A stretch of 46,223 nucleotides of DNA from Bacteroidales bacterium (GTDB taxonomy: Bacteria > Bacteroidota > Bacteroidia > Bacteroidales > VadinHA17), in NCBI GenBank assembly GCA_025358455.1, contig JANYJP010000041.1, positions 1-46,223 on the forward strand, given 5' to 3'. Below, one piece after another: positions 17,879-26,335 of this stretch. The position numbers were made by a program, and so were the translations under genes. The notes below the pieces were generated by a model. The model was given only the letters and a program-made list of their open reading frames with translations. It did not search any database and was not told the DNA's origin. Position 1 is the first letter of the stretch, and every line of letters starts with the position of its first letter.

Positions 17879-19993
17879 TCACATATTCATTTCAAGTGAA
17901 ACTGTTGTTCCCTGGTAATATCTTGCGCCATGTTCGGGTGATTGCCTGAGCACTCTCCCTTTTCCGTTGTACCTGACATTAATCCCGCTATTCTCAAGAA
18001 GGTATATTGCATCCCTGAGGCTCATACCTCTTACATCCGGAACAAGACCGTCCTCCAGCTTCACTCCGGCCAGTCTGATAGTATCACCGCTTTCGCGTGT
18101 TGCAACCCATTCGTTATCAGAAGTCCTTCTGTATCGCACATCAAGGTTTCTTAGTACCTCGTTGATATCTTCGCGGAAACCATTTCCGGCCTCAGGAGCA
18201 GAAGGTTTTATTTTTTCTTTATCTTCAGGTTTATAGTCACGGAAAAAACTTGTAGAATAAACTCTATCAGAAATTTCTTTAAAAACTGTACCTGCCACCA
18301 GGTTTCCATAATAAACACCATTTGAAGGAGCATTAACAACCACAATGCATGAATAGAGAGGATTTTCAGCAGGGAAATAACCTACAAATGAGGCCTGATA
18401 CGATATTCCGGAACCCTGTCTATACCCGTGTTTATCTTTGGCAATCTGAGCTGTTCCTGTTTTACCGGCAATTTTATAGTTGGCATTTTTCAGGTTTGTT
18501 GCGGTACCACGCTGAACAACACCCTCCATCATAATTTTAGCCTTTCTTATTGTTGACCTTGAAGCTATTGAATTGATTATTACCTCAGGGCCATAACTTC
18601 TTATAACTGATCCATTGTGAAGAATTGCACTTACAAACCGGGGACGAACCATACGTCCGTTATTTGCAACTGCATTATAGAAAGTGAGTATCTGAAGAGG
18701 CGTTAGCTGTACTTCATACCCATGCGACATCATCGGAAGTGAGATTCCGGACCAGAGCTTATCTCCGGGATATCTTATCAAGGGTGTTCCTTCTCCTTTT
18801 ATCTGAAGATTAAGCTTTTCATTAAGCTTCATTGCATAAAGCCTGTTGACATATGCTTTCGGATTATCTTTGTAATGTTCATAGATCAGCTTGGATGTTC
18901 CGACATTGGACGATTTCTCAAAGACCTGATTTACGGTTATTTTGCCATTCCCTCCTTCTTTTGTATCATGGATGACCTGGTTATAATACTTAATGCTTCC
19001 GGTGCCGGTATCAACAATATCACCGGTATCAATAACCCCATCCTCAATAGCAGCCATTAACGACGGAAGCTTAAAAGTTGATCCGGGTTCAGTGCTCTCG
19101 CCAACCGCGTAGTTGTAGGTTTCGTGATAATCGCCATCACTTCCCAGTTCGAGATTGGCAATAGCTTTTATGTCCCCGCTTGCAACTTCCATCAGAACAG
19201 CACAACCATGATCGGCATCATTTTTTCGGAGTTGATTCAACAGGGCTGTTGTTGCTACATCCTGAAGATCAATATCTAAAGTCGTAACAACATCATTTCC
19301 ATCCCTGGATTCAACACTGTTGGGTCCTTCGACTGTAATCCAGTCACCCCCCGTAAGGCGTTGTTTAACCGCAACACCATTTTTACCTGCCAGGTCTTTA
19401 TCAAAGGCTCCTTCCACACCTACCTCATTTCCCTCACTTCCAAGATTCAGATATCCTATAGTACGCGTTGCCAGATCATTATTTGGGAGAATTCTCCTGT
19501 TCTCTGCCTGTGCAACCATACCTCCCTTGTATTGGCCCTCTCTGAAAATAGGTAACTCTTTAACCTGTTTAAGAGTCATATAATCCACCTTGCGTTTGAT
19601 GAGGAAATACCTGTCACCTTTCCGTCTGGCTTCTGTTATTGCTGATCTCCATCCTGCTGTTGATCTTTCGCCTAAAAACCTTGCCAACCCGGTTGATAAA
19701 CCGTTTATTCCATTTGACCATGTAGAGCCTGACATCCCAGTGCTGCGTGTATCCATGTAAATTGTGTAATATGGAACAGAGCTGGCCAGTAGACGGCCGT
19801 CATTTGTGAGAATATCCCCCCTGGTTGCCTGCACTTCGGCAGTTTTATATACATATTTTTCGCTCATGGCGGCCCATTTACCATGCTGAACAAATTGCAG
19901 GATAAGTATCCGGATAAGTATAGCTGCAGCAAGAAGAGCAATTGCAAAATATACAATGCCCCCGCGCCAAACTATTTCATCCCTAACTGCCAT
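17879..19993 (-). CDS. ftsI: Septal transpeptidase (penicillin-binding protein, FtsI/PBP3) with C-terminal PASTA domain
   Basis: This class B penicillin-binding protein cross-links septal peptidoglycan together with FtsW. The 704-residue protein has one N-terminal membrane anchor (about 12-34), a dimerisation domain and a transpeptidase domain. The catalytic triad of motifs is STFK (305-308, Ser305 nucleophile), SSN (361-363) and KTGT (511-514). The last roughly 60 residues (from about 643, LVPDVRGMSLRDAIYLLE) form a single PASTA domain, common in Bacteroidota FtsI and absent from E. coli FtsI. It lies directly after the ftsL-like gene. Confidence 0.96.
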   Translation of the reverse strand: MAVRDEIVWRGGIVYFAIALLAAAILIRILILQFVQHGKWAAMSEKYVYKTAEVQATRGDILTNDGRLLASSVPYYTIYMDTRSTGMSGSTWSNGINGLSTGLARFLGERSTAGWRSAITEARRKGDRYFLIKRKVDYMTLKQVKELPIFREGQYKGGMVAQAENRRILPNNDLATRTIGYLNLGSEGNEVGVEGAFDKDLAGKNGVAVKQRLTGGDWITVEGPNSVESRDGNDVVTTLDIDLQDVATTALLNQLRKNDADHGCAVLMEVASGDIKAIANLELGSDGDYHETYNYAVGESTEPGSTFKLPSLMAAIEDGVIDTGDIVDTGTGSIKYYNQVIHDTKEGGNGKITVNQVFEKSSNVGTSKLIYEHYKDNPKAYVNRLYAMKLNEKLNLQIKGEGTPLIRYPGDKLWSGISLPMMSHGYEVQLTPLQILTFYNAVANNGRMVRPRFVSAILHNGSVIRSYGPEVIINSIASRSTIRKAKIMMEGVVQRGTATNLKNANYKIAGKTGTAQIAKDKHGYRQGSGISYQASFVGYFPAENPLYSCIVVVNAPSNGVYYGNLVAGTVFKEISDRVYSTSFFRDYKPEDKEKIKPSAPEAGNGFREDINEVLRNLDVRYRRTSDNEWVATRESGDTIRLAGVKLEDGLVPDVRGMSLRDAIYLLENSGINVRYNGKGRVLRQSPEHGARYYQGTTVSLEMNM

Positions 19994-19998
19994 TATTC

Positions 19999-20358
19999 CT
20001 ATTTTTTGCTAACCAAAAGTTTAAAAGGAGGGGTTTTCAGCTCTTCGAGATTCAGCCCTTTTTCCCTGACCAATCTGAATACCACAGACTGCCTGCTCAC
20101 ATACATAAGATCAGCTGATGTTGAAAGTGACTCTGCTTTCAGATCCCTAACCTCCCTTTGAAGTCTTGACGATTCCCTGGTAATCTTTTCTGCATGAAAT
20201 CTGTTGCCAATATAAATTGCAAGAAGAAGAGTTACAAGGGAGACATACCCCAGATTCTTCAGGATTATCTTCTCGGAAACCATTGTCCCGCTAAGTAGTT
20301 CCTTCATGAAGCTGCCGGTCTTAAACTCCTTTTTTGTATTATCCTTCTCTGCTACCAT
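19999..20358 (-). CDS. FtsL-like cell division protein
   Basis: This 119-residue protein has a short basic N-terminus, a single membrane segment at about 36-53 and a periplasmic coiled-coil-like stretch (RESSRLQREVRDLKAES). That is the FtsL architecture. Sequence alone would not identify it; the position between rsmH and ftsI, three and five bases away, is decisive. FtsL pairs with FtsB to activate FtsWI. Confidence 0.82.
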   Translation of the reverse strand: MVAEKDNTKKEFKTGSFMKELLSGTMVSEKIILKNLGYVSLVTLLLAIYIGNRFHAEKITRESSRLQREVRDLKAESLSTSADLMYVSRQSVVFRLVREKGLNLEELKTPPFKLLVSKK

Positions 20359-20361
20359 TTG

Positions 20362-21258
20362 TCATACTTTTTCTGCAATTCTGAGCCTTGCACTTCGCGC
20401 ACGGTTATTATTAGCAATCTCCTCATCCCCGGGAATTGTACCTTTTCTGTTTATAATTTTAAAAGGAGTTTCTACGTTCCCGTAAAAATCTTTGTTCTCA
20501 ACTCCGTCAAAATTGCCTGTCTTCATAAAATTTTTCACAACCCTGTCTTCAAGTGAATGATAGGTTATTACTACCAGTCTGCCTCCCGGGCTAAGTATGT
20601 CAATAGCCTGTTCAAGCATTTCTTTCAGATATTCAATTTCGTGATTAACTGCAATTCTAAGTGCCTGAAATACCTTAGCGTAAAATTTATGTTCCTGTCT
20701 GTATGGTGCCAACTTGCCAATTGCATTAATCATATCATTAACAGTTGTCAATGGTTTGATGTTACGTGCCGCGACAATTTCTTTTGCGATCCTCCTGGAA
20801 TTTGTCAGTTCTCCAAACAGGTAGAAGATATCAGCCAGGTCAGATTCATCGAGGGTTCTGATAAGATTGGCAGCTGTTACATTTCCGCTTTTATTCATTC
20901 GCATGTCCAAAGGAGCATTCTGGCGAAAAGTAAAACCTCTGTCGGGTTCATCGAACTGATGGAAAGATACACCAAGATCCGCTATTAGCCCATCTATTGA
21001 GCTTATGCCATTAAAGAGCAGATTGTTTTTCAGGAAACGAAAATTCTGGTCAAGAAAAAGAAGCCGGTTATCATCAGGGATATTTAGTCTGGCATCTTCA
21101 TCCTGATCAAAAACTATTAGCCTGCCTTTACCAAGATGCTTCAGAATCTCCATTGAGTGCCCTCCTCCTCCGAATGTAACGTCAACATATATCCCATCGG
21201 GCCGGATGTTCAGCCCATCAATACTCTCTTTGAGCAATGCGGGAATATGGTAAACCAT
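20362..21258 (-). CDS. rsmH: 16S rRNA (cytosine1402-N4)-methyltransferase RsmH (MraW)
   Basis: RsmH methylates N4 of C1402 in 16S rRNA, using S-adenosylmethionine, near the P site. The 298-residue protein has the SAM-binding loop VDVTFGGGGHS (25-35), the DLGVSFHQFD motif, and C-terminal ITYHSLEDRVVKNF and RSARLRIAE, all characteristic. Its start overlaps the final base of mraZ, as is usual for this pair. Confidence 0.97.
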   Translation of the reverse strand: MVYHIPALLKESIDGLNIRPDGIYVDVTFGGGGHSMEILKHLGKGRLIVFDQDEDARLNIPDDNRLLFLDQNFRFLKNNLLFNGISSIDGLIADLGVSFHQFDEPDRGFTFRQNAPLDMRMNKSGNVTAANLIRTLDESDLADIFYLFGELTNSRRIAKEIVAARNIKPLTTVNDMINAIGKLAPYRQEHKFYAKVFQALRIAVNHEIEYLKEMLEQAIDILSPGGRLVVITYHSLEDRVVKNFMKTGNFDGVENKDFYGNVETPFKIINRKGTIPGDEEIANNNRARSARLRIAEKV

Positions 21259-21725
21259 TATATTTCAGGCTCATTTAAACTACTACCCATCAGTTTTTCA
21301 GCCAGGTTGGCAAAGGCATCACCAGGCATATCAATTTTATCATAGATATCCGATGCCCAGATCTCAATCCTTCCATCCTGACCAGCAAGTACAACGTCCC
21401 TTTGAGCTCCGATGAGATCCATTAATCTTTTCGGAACAAGCAGACGGTTATTGTTATCAAGTGAGAGTTCAGCAGTCCCTTTAAAGAAATTTCTAAGGAA
21501 CATATTATGCTCACGGTTATAGGGGTTTATTCTCTTCCGGATCTTATCCAGCTGTCTGTTCCAATCTTCAATAGAATAGAGAACAAGACAGTTTTCGAAT
21601 ATATCCTTCCGCACCACAAAATGGTCCTGTGCATCTTCAGGCATCTGCTTTTTAAATGCCGCCGGAAGTATGATCCTTCCTTTGACATCCACCTTGCACG
21701 TGTAATCACCTATGAATGTGGCCAT
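21258..21725 (-). CDS. mraZ: Transcriptional regulator MraZ
   Basis: This 155-residue protein has two SpoVT/AbrB-like DNA-binding repeats: residues about 6-50 with CKVDVKGRIILPAAFK, and about 78-125 with LDNNNRLLVPKRL. MraZ forms ring oligomers and in other bacteria represses its own dcw operon by binding short direct repeats. Three AAAGTGG repeats at 10-bp spacing lie 43-69 bases upstream of this start, so autoregulation is likely. It is the first gene of the cluster. Confidence 0.96.
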   Translation of the reverse strand: MATFIGDYTCKVDVKGRIILPAAFKKQMPEDAQDHFVVRKDIFENCLVLYSIEDWNRQLDKIRKRINPYNREHNMFLRNFFKGTAELSLDNNNRLLVPKRLMDLIGAQRDVVLAGQDGRIEIWASDIYDKIDMPGDAFANLAEKLMGSSLNEPEI

Positions 21726-21747
21726 GTTGGGTTATCAAAATAAAGGG

Positions 21748-21755
21748 TAAAAATA
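21748..21755 (-). promoter_or_regulatory. Probable -7 element for the dcw operon
   Basis: The minus strand reads TATTTTTA, matching TAnnTTTG in seven of eight positions, 22 bases before mraZ. The -33 region expected 19-21 bases upstream falls inside the AAAGTGG repeats, so a bound repressor would block polymerase. Confidence 0.4.
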
Positions 21756-21767
21756 AACAATTTTTAT

Positions 21768-21794
21768 CCACTTTACTCCACTTTACCCCACTTT
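21768..21794 (-). promoter_or_regulatory. Putative MraZ operator, three AAAGTGG boxes at 10-bp spacing
   Basis: On the minus strand AAAGTGG occurs three times (plus-strand CCACTTT at 21768-21774, 21778-21784 and 21788-21794), each separated by three bases (GGT, AGT). The arrangement, a GTG-rich box repeated every 10 bp upstream of mraZ, matches MraZ operators described in Mollicutes and Proteobacteria. It overlaps the expected -33 position. Confidence 0.7.
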
Positions 21795-21998
21795 TTTCAG
21801 TTTTTGTTGATAACTTTTAAACCAGGCCCTCCGGGCTAATAGGCATTCCTTACGTAATTCTTCTAACCCCTTCTTTCTTTTGCCTATATTTCTCTCTATT
21901 CCTGCCCCAATGGGGGTTGTCAAACACGTTCATTTTAACCGCGGTATGCAAAGCAAACCTTTTCGATCTTCGCGGTAAATGGATTTCGACTTTTTTGG
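21795..21998. other. Intergenic region between the dcw and gls promoters
   Basis: These 204 bases separate the mraZ operator from the glsA promoter. I see two small palindromes, GCCC-TCC-GGGC near 21825-21837 and a CCCCAATGGGG stretch near 21906-21917. There is no gene-like frame, no T-run after either hairpin and no recognised RNA. Confidence 0.5.
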
Positions 21999-22006
21999 TA
22001 AATTTG
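21999..22006 (+). promoter_or_regulatory. Promoter -7 element for glsA
   Basis: TAAATTTG is a full match to the Bacteroidetes TAnnTTTG element. It sits inside the longer open frame and 33 bases before the ATG at 22039, which supports that later start over the ATG at 21979. Confidence 0.55.
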
Positions 22007-22038
22007 AGTCCGCATTCTTAACAAAAATAAGGTTGAAA

Positions 22039-22905
22039 ATGAATAGCACAATCGGGAATAGTGAAAATAAGAGGCTTGATGTCGAAAAGATACTAAGTTC
22101 GAAAAATCCGACACTTGCCAGGACCATTCCCCGGTTCATTGTAAATTATCTGAAAAAGATTGTACATCAGGAAGAACTGAATGACTTTCTGAAAAAATGG
22201 GGACATCTGAAAAATGCTGAACTGATTGAGGCGGGCTTAAGGCATTTTGAGATTAAATACAAGGTTTTTGGTACTGAAAATATACCTGAAAAAGGTAGGT
22301 TTATTTTTGTTTCAAATCATCCTCTTGGCGGGCTCGACGGTCTGGTTTTTATCTATGAGTTATCCAAACGCTTTCCCGACATTAAATTTCCTGTAAACGA
22401 CATTCTTACAAACATCGAAAACCTGTCTGGGATATTTATTCCTGTAAACAAACATGGTAGTCAGGGAAAAAATGCAGCCCGGATGATGGAAGAGGCATAT
22501 GCTTCAGACAGTCAGATCCTGTATTTTCCGGCCGGGTTATGTTCACGTAAAAATAAAGGTATAATCAAAGATCTGCAATGGCATAAAAGCTTCATCTCAA
22601 AGGCAATACAGCACAACAGAGATATTGTGCCCGCATATTTTTCAGGCAGGAATTCCGATTTTTTTTATAACCTGTCAAATGTAAGAAAATTTTTAGGTAT
22701 AAAAGTAAATATAGAGATGCTTTATCTGGCTGATGAAATGTTCAGACAAAAGGGTAAAGAAATACAACTTATTTTTGGTAAATCAATACCCCGGGAAACA
22801 TTTGATAAAACAAAATCTGCTTTGGAATGGGCTGATTGGATTAAAACAGAAACATATAACCTCAAATCATTATTGCCTGGCAATAAAATAATAAAAAAAG
22901 AGTAA
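22039..22905 (+). CDS. glsA: PlsC-like O-acyltransferase, probable GlsA of glycine-lipid synthesis
   Basis: The frame is open from an ATG at 21979, but a promoter element at 21999-22006 lies inside that extension. I therefore start at 22039 (MNSTIGN), giving 288 residues. The lysophospholipid-acyltransferase fold is shown by NHPLGGLDG (93-101), with His94 and Asp100 in the catalytic positions at H-x5-D spacing, and a later FPAGLCSRK substrate-binding stretch. In Bacteroides thetaiotaomicron GlsA adds a second acyl chain to N-acyl-3-hydroxyacyl-glycine made by GlsB. The next gene is a GlsB-like acyltransferase, so the same role is likely. A general lysophospholipid acyltransferase role is the alternative. 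Confidence 0.78.
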   Translation: MNSTIGNSENKRLDVEKILSSKNPTLARTIPRFIVNYLKKIVHQEELNDFLKKWGHLKNAELIEAGLRHFEIKYKVFGTENIPEKGRFIFVSNHPLGGLDGLVFIYELSKRFPDIKFPVNDILTNIENLSGIFIPVNKHGSQGKNAARMMEEAYASDSQILYFPAGLCSRKNKGIIKDLQWHKSFISKAIQHNRDIVPAYFSGRNSDFFYNLSNVRKFLGIKVNIEMLYLADEMFRQKGKEIQLIFGKSIPRETFDKTKSALEWADWIKTETYNLKSLLPGNKIIKKE

Positions 22906-22910
22906 ATTTG
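22903..22910 (+). promoter_or_regulatory. Promoter -7 element for glsB, overlapping the glsA stop
   Basis: TAAATTTG followed by C is a full match to TAnnTTTG. Its first three bases are the glsA stop codon. It lies 56 bases before glsB, so glsB may have its own promoter as well as being co-transcribed. Confidence 0.5.
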
Positions 22911-22965
22911 CATTCTGTTTTTAGGAATTATATTCTGGTAATCAGTTTCCACGTATCTATATTCA

Positions 22966-23937
22966 ATGAAACCCATTGTTGACCAACTCCCAAAGGATCA
23001 AATAATTGCCGAACTGACTCCTGACAAACTTCTTCGGAAGACCAATAATGGGAACAATGAGGTATATATTTTTGACTATAACAATTCTCCTTCATTGATG
23101 CATGAGGTCGGACGCGTAAGGGAGCTTACTTTCAGGCATGCCGGAGGAGGTACCGGGTACGATATCGATATTGATGAATTCGATACAGCTAAAGTTGATC
23201 CTCAGAAGCAATTGATAGTATGGGACCCTGAAAGACAGGAACTGATCGGCGGTTATCGATTTTATTTTCCTTTAAAAGGATGCATTGACTGTGATATCAC
23301 CAAACTTGCGTCATCATCATATTTTCATTTTTCCGACAAATTCCTGAGTAAGTATTATCCTCATCTTATGGAACTTGGACGATCATTTGTTCATCCTGAT
23401 TATCAGTCGCGTTCCATGGGCAGGAAAAGCCTTTTTGCTCTTGATAATTTATGGGACGGGCTTGGCGCAATAATTATTGATAATCATCACCTGAAATATC
23501 TGTTCGGGAAGGTGACTATGTATCCGCATTTCAATCAGAAAGCCAGGAATATGATTCTCTATTTCCTGAAGAAGCATTTTAAGGATCCTGACGGCCTTGT
23601 TATTCCAATCGATCCTGCCAATATTAATTTGAATACTGAAGAGATGAAAAAGATCTTCAGGGCCTGGGGATGGAGAAGATATAAAGAAAACTATAAGACC
23701 CTTTCAAGAGAGGTCAGGAACCTGAATGAAAACATACCTCCTCTTATTAATGCCTACATGAATCTGTCACCCACGATGCGAACATTCGGCACATTTATCA
23801 ATCACAAATTCGGTGATGTTGAAGAAACCGGAATTATGATTACTCTCAGGGATATTTACGTTGAAAAGATTAACAGGCACCTTGCCTCTTATAAAAAGGA
23901 CTTTGAAATAACATGGTTCTCGCACGAGAATCAGTAA
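22966..23937 (+). CDS. glsB: GNAT-like N-acyltransferase, probable GlsB of glycine-lipid synthesis
   Basis: This 323-residue protein belongs to the OlsB/hemolysin-like acyl-ACP N-acyltransferase group. Landmarks are EVGRVRELTFRHAGGGTG (45-62), the acidic IDIDEFD, LIVWDPERQELIGGYRF, the ELGRSFVHPDYQ block (137-148) and ALDNLWDGLG. From memory it closely follows Bacteroides GlsB throughout, including the ending NAYMNLSPTMRTFG and GDVEETGI. GlsB transfers a 3-hydroxyacyl chain to glycine, making N-acyl glycine (commendamide-type) lipid, the precursor used by GlsA. The 3' end overlaps the convergent purF-like gene by seven bases. Confidence 0.82.
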   Translation: MKPIVDQLPKDQIIAELTPDKLLRKTNNGNNEVYIFDYNNSPSLMHEVGRVRELTFRHAGGGTGYDIDIDEFDTAKVDPQKQLIVWDPERQELIGGYRFYFPLKGCIDCDITKLASSSYFHFSDKFLSKYYPHLMELGRSFVHPDYQSRSMGRKSLFALDNLWDGLGAIIIDNHHLKYLFGKVTMYPHFNQKARNMILYFLKKHFKDPDGLVIPIDPANINLNTEEMKKIFRAWGWRRYKENYKTLSREVRNLNENIPPLINAYMNLSPTMRTFGTFINHKFGDVEETGIMITLRDIYVEKINRHLASYKKDFEITWFSHENQ

Positions 23938-25832
23938 GCCCGCACGTTCCTGCCTTCCACATAGTTGATAAAAGACTGGTTAACAACCTTATTGCCACCG
24001 GGCGTAGGATAATTACCTGTAAAATACCAATCGCCAAGATGACCGGGGCAGGCCTGATGAAGTCCTTCTATAGACTGAAATACAATTTCAACCTCTGATT
24101 TTATTTCATCCGATTTAAGCATTGAGGCTATTTTTGCAGAGACCTCATCGGGACAAAAAGGTTTATATATTTCCCTCACTACATTTCTCATTTCCACAAC
24201 AGGCTTTTTCAGTTCTGAAATAGCCTCTTCATACACCTGATTAATAACTGATTCCCTTCCTGTATCTTTTAAAAGCTCTATGGCAGCTTTGAAAGCAATA
24301 AAATCTCCGAGTTTTGCCATGTCAATTCCATAGCAATCGGGATATCTGAGTTGCGGAGAGGAAGAGACAACAACAATTTTCTTAGGATCAAGTTTATCCA
24401 GTATCCGGATTATGCTTTTCTTCAGGGTAGTACCCCTTACTATTGAGTCATCTATAACCACCAGGTTATCAATGCCTCGTCTGATAACCCCATAAGTAAC
24501 GTCATAAATGTGCCCTACAAGATCATCCCGGCCTTTATCTTCAGAAATGAAAGTCCGGAGTTTGGCATCCTTAACAGCAATTTTTTCTACCCGTGGCCTC
24601 TGGTTAATAATTTTTTCCAGTTCCTCTCTTGAAAGATATTTGCCACGGCTGAGAATATGATCGATTTTTACCTGGCTCAAATAATCCTCCACACCCTTTA
24701 TCAAACCGTAAAATGCGCTTTCCGCGGTATTCGGTATATAAGAAAATACAGTATTGTCAAGATCATAATCCACCGACTTCAAAACAGGTTTTGTAAGCAG
24801 TTCTCCAAGTTTCTTTCTCTCCCTGTAGATATTTTTATCTGTACCTCTTGAAAAATAAATCCTTTCAAACGAACATTTTCTCAGTTCAGTCTCTTCCCGG
24901 AGCTTTTCGATAGTTGTTTCACCCGACTTCTTTATAATAATTGCGCTTGCCGGAGGAAGCTCCATTACGTTATCAGTTCTTACATTGAATATTGTCTGAA
25001 TTACCGGCCGTTCGGAAGCAACCACAACAACCTCATCATCAACATAGTAAAACGCAGGTCGGATACCTGCCGGATCCCTCATTACAAAGGCATCGCCATG
25101 ACCGATCATTCCTGCCATTGCATAACCACCGTCCCAGTTACGGCTTGCTTTTTGCAGAATGGACGTAACATCCAGGTTGTTCTCGATCATCGGGGATATC
25201 TCTTTCTTTGAAAAACCCTCCTCCTTGAATTTTCGGAAAAGCCTCTCATTTTCCTCATCAAGACGGTGACCAATATTTTCCAGAATGGTTACTGTATCGG
25301 AGAAGTCAACCGGATTCTGACCTAATTCGACCAGACTTTTGAATACCTCTCCTACATTGGTAAGGTTGAAATTACCTGCCATAACCAGATTCTTCGACTT
25401 CCAATTATTTTCACGACTTACGGGATGTACATAATCTATATTATAATTCCCGTAAGTACCGTACCTCAAATGGCCAAGATAAATATCACAGGCAAATGGA
25501 ACACGCTCTTTAATAAATGCCGGATTTTTAAATTCCTCACCATGCTTACGGGTCAGGGCATCAATATCTTCATAAATTAGTCCGAATATCTCTTTAATTG
25601 GATTTGCCTGATTAGATCTCTGGCGGAAAATATATCTGTTACCTGGCGGAACATTCAATTTTATTCCCGCAATTCCTGCACCATCCTGACCCCTGTTATG
25701 CTGCTTTTCCATCATCAGGTACATTTTCTGCAGGCCATAGCTCCATGTACCATATTTTTCAATATAGTACTCCATCGGCTTTAGTAATCTTAACATTGCT
25801 ATGCCACATTCGTGTTTGATGCTGTCGCTCAT
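23931..25832 (-). CDS. PurF-like amidophosphoribosyltransferase, long Bacteroidota form
   Basis: PurF converts PRPP and glutamine to phosphoribosylamine, the first step of purine synthesis. This 633-residue protein has an N-terminal glutamine amidotransferase domain (nucleophile probably Cys9 in HECGIAM; RGQDGAGIAG; LGHLRYGTYG; GNFNLTN) and a C-terminal phosphoribosyltransferase domain with the PRPP loop VVIDDSIVRGTT. It is about 130-160 residues longer than standard PurF and the cysteine follows eight residues that would have to be removed. Bacteroidota often carry such a long form beside a normal PurF, so this may be a paralogue with a different role. It overlaps the SPOR gene by four bases. 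Confidence 0.8.
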   Translation of the reverse strand: MSDSIKHECGIAMLRLLKPMEYYIEKYGTWSYGLQKMYLMMEKQHNRGQDGAGIAGIKLNVPPGNRYIFRQRSNQANPIKEIFGLIYEDIDALTRKHGEEFKNPAFIKERVPFACDIYLGHLRYGTYGNYNIDYVHPVSRENNWKSKNLVMAGNFNLTNVGEVFKSLVELGQNPVDFSDTVTILENIGHRLDEENERLFRKFKEEGFSKKEISPMIENNLDVTSILQKASRNWDGGYAMAGMIGHGDAFVMRDPAGIRPAFYYVDDEVVVVASERPVIQTIFNVRTDNVMELPPASAIIIKKSGETTIEKLREETELRKCSFERIYFSRGTDKNIYRERKKLGELLTKPVLKSVDYDLDNTVFSYIPNTAESAFYGLIKGVEDYLSQVKIDHILSRGKYLSREELEKIINQRPRVEKIAVKDAKLRTFISEDKGRDDLVGHIYDVTYGVIRRGIDNLVVIDDSIVRGTTLKKSIIRILDKLDPKKIVVVSSSPQLRYPDCYGIDMAKLGDFIAFKAAIELLKDTGRESVINQVYEEAISELKKPVVEMRNVVREIYKPFCPDEVSAKIASMLKSDEIKSEVEIVFQSIEGLHQACPGHLGDWYFTGNYPTPGGNKVVNQSFINYVEGRNVRAY

Positions 25833-26323
25833 AATTTATTAATATTCAGATCAGGGAAATTAATATACACATTCGGCAGCAGGATTGCATCAGGAAATTC
25901 CTTGCTGATTAACATAAACAACTTGGTTGCTTCGGTTTTTGTCCTGAAGTCACCAACCTGTATTTTGTAGTATGCCGGTTCAGCGAATAATGCATAGGTG
26001 GGAATCCCGGGGAATTTGGTTATAAATTCCTGTCTGGCTTTAGCAGCTTCTTCCTTGGCACTTCTCTTGTTACTATAATATATTTGTATTCTGAAACCAT
26101 CCATGCCATAATAACCATAATCGTTAAAATTTTTCCTGCTCATCAGGATATACCTGCTAATCAGTGTATCAATGGCTGGATCCTGGACTATATTAAGTTG
26201 CCCGGTGCGTGAATTTTCATCTGTTCTTTGAAAAAGTTCTGAAGTCTTTACGAAGGACTGAGCAGAACCGAGCCCTGATAAAAAACAGAGGAATAATATA
26301 AACAAATTGAGTTTTTTAATCAT
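25829..26323 (-). CDS. SPOR-domain envelope protein
   Basis: This 164-residue protein has a signal peptide (MIKKLNLFILFLCFLSGLGSAQ) and a C-terminal SPOR-like domain (about 75-155) with GFRIQIYYSNKRSAKEEA and YYKIQVGDFRTKTEA. SPOR domains bind denuded glycan strands at septa, so a periplasmic or outer-membrane peptidoglycan role is likely; no enzyme domain is present. Its last four bases overlap the purF-like start, so both share a transcript despite unrelated functions. Confidence 0.82.
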   Translation of the reverse strand: MIKKLNLFILFLCFLSGLGSAQSFVKTSELFQRTDENSRTGQLNIVQDPAIDTLISRYILMSRKNFNDYGYYGMDGFRIQIYYSNKRSAKEEAAKARQEFITKFPGIPTYALFAEPAYYKIQVGDFRTKTEATKLFMLISKEFPDAILLPNVYINFPDLNINKL

Positions 26324-26327
26324 GGCG

Positions 26328-26335
26328 CAAAATTA
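26328..26335 (-). promoter_or_regulatory. Promoter -7 element for the SPOR/purF-like pair, near-leaderless
   Basis: The minus strand reads TAATTTTG, a full match to TAnnTTTG, ending only four bases before the SPOR ATG at 26323. The mRNA would be leaderless or nearly so. A T-rich stretch lies at about -33 but is not a clear TTTG. Confidence 0.5.

Noticed and set aside
20557-20988. A 143-codon plus-strand frame
   Set aside because: It lies wholly antisense to rsmH, which is strongly supported; its product is Cys- and Phe-rich without any domain.
6412-21725. A novel gene hidden inside the dcw cluster
   Set aside because: Every gap is 55 bases or less and every gene matches a standard dcw member; no room for an extra gene.
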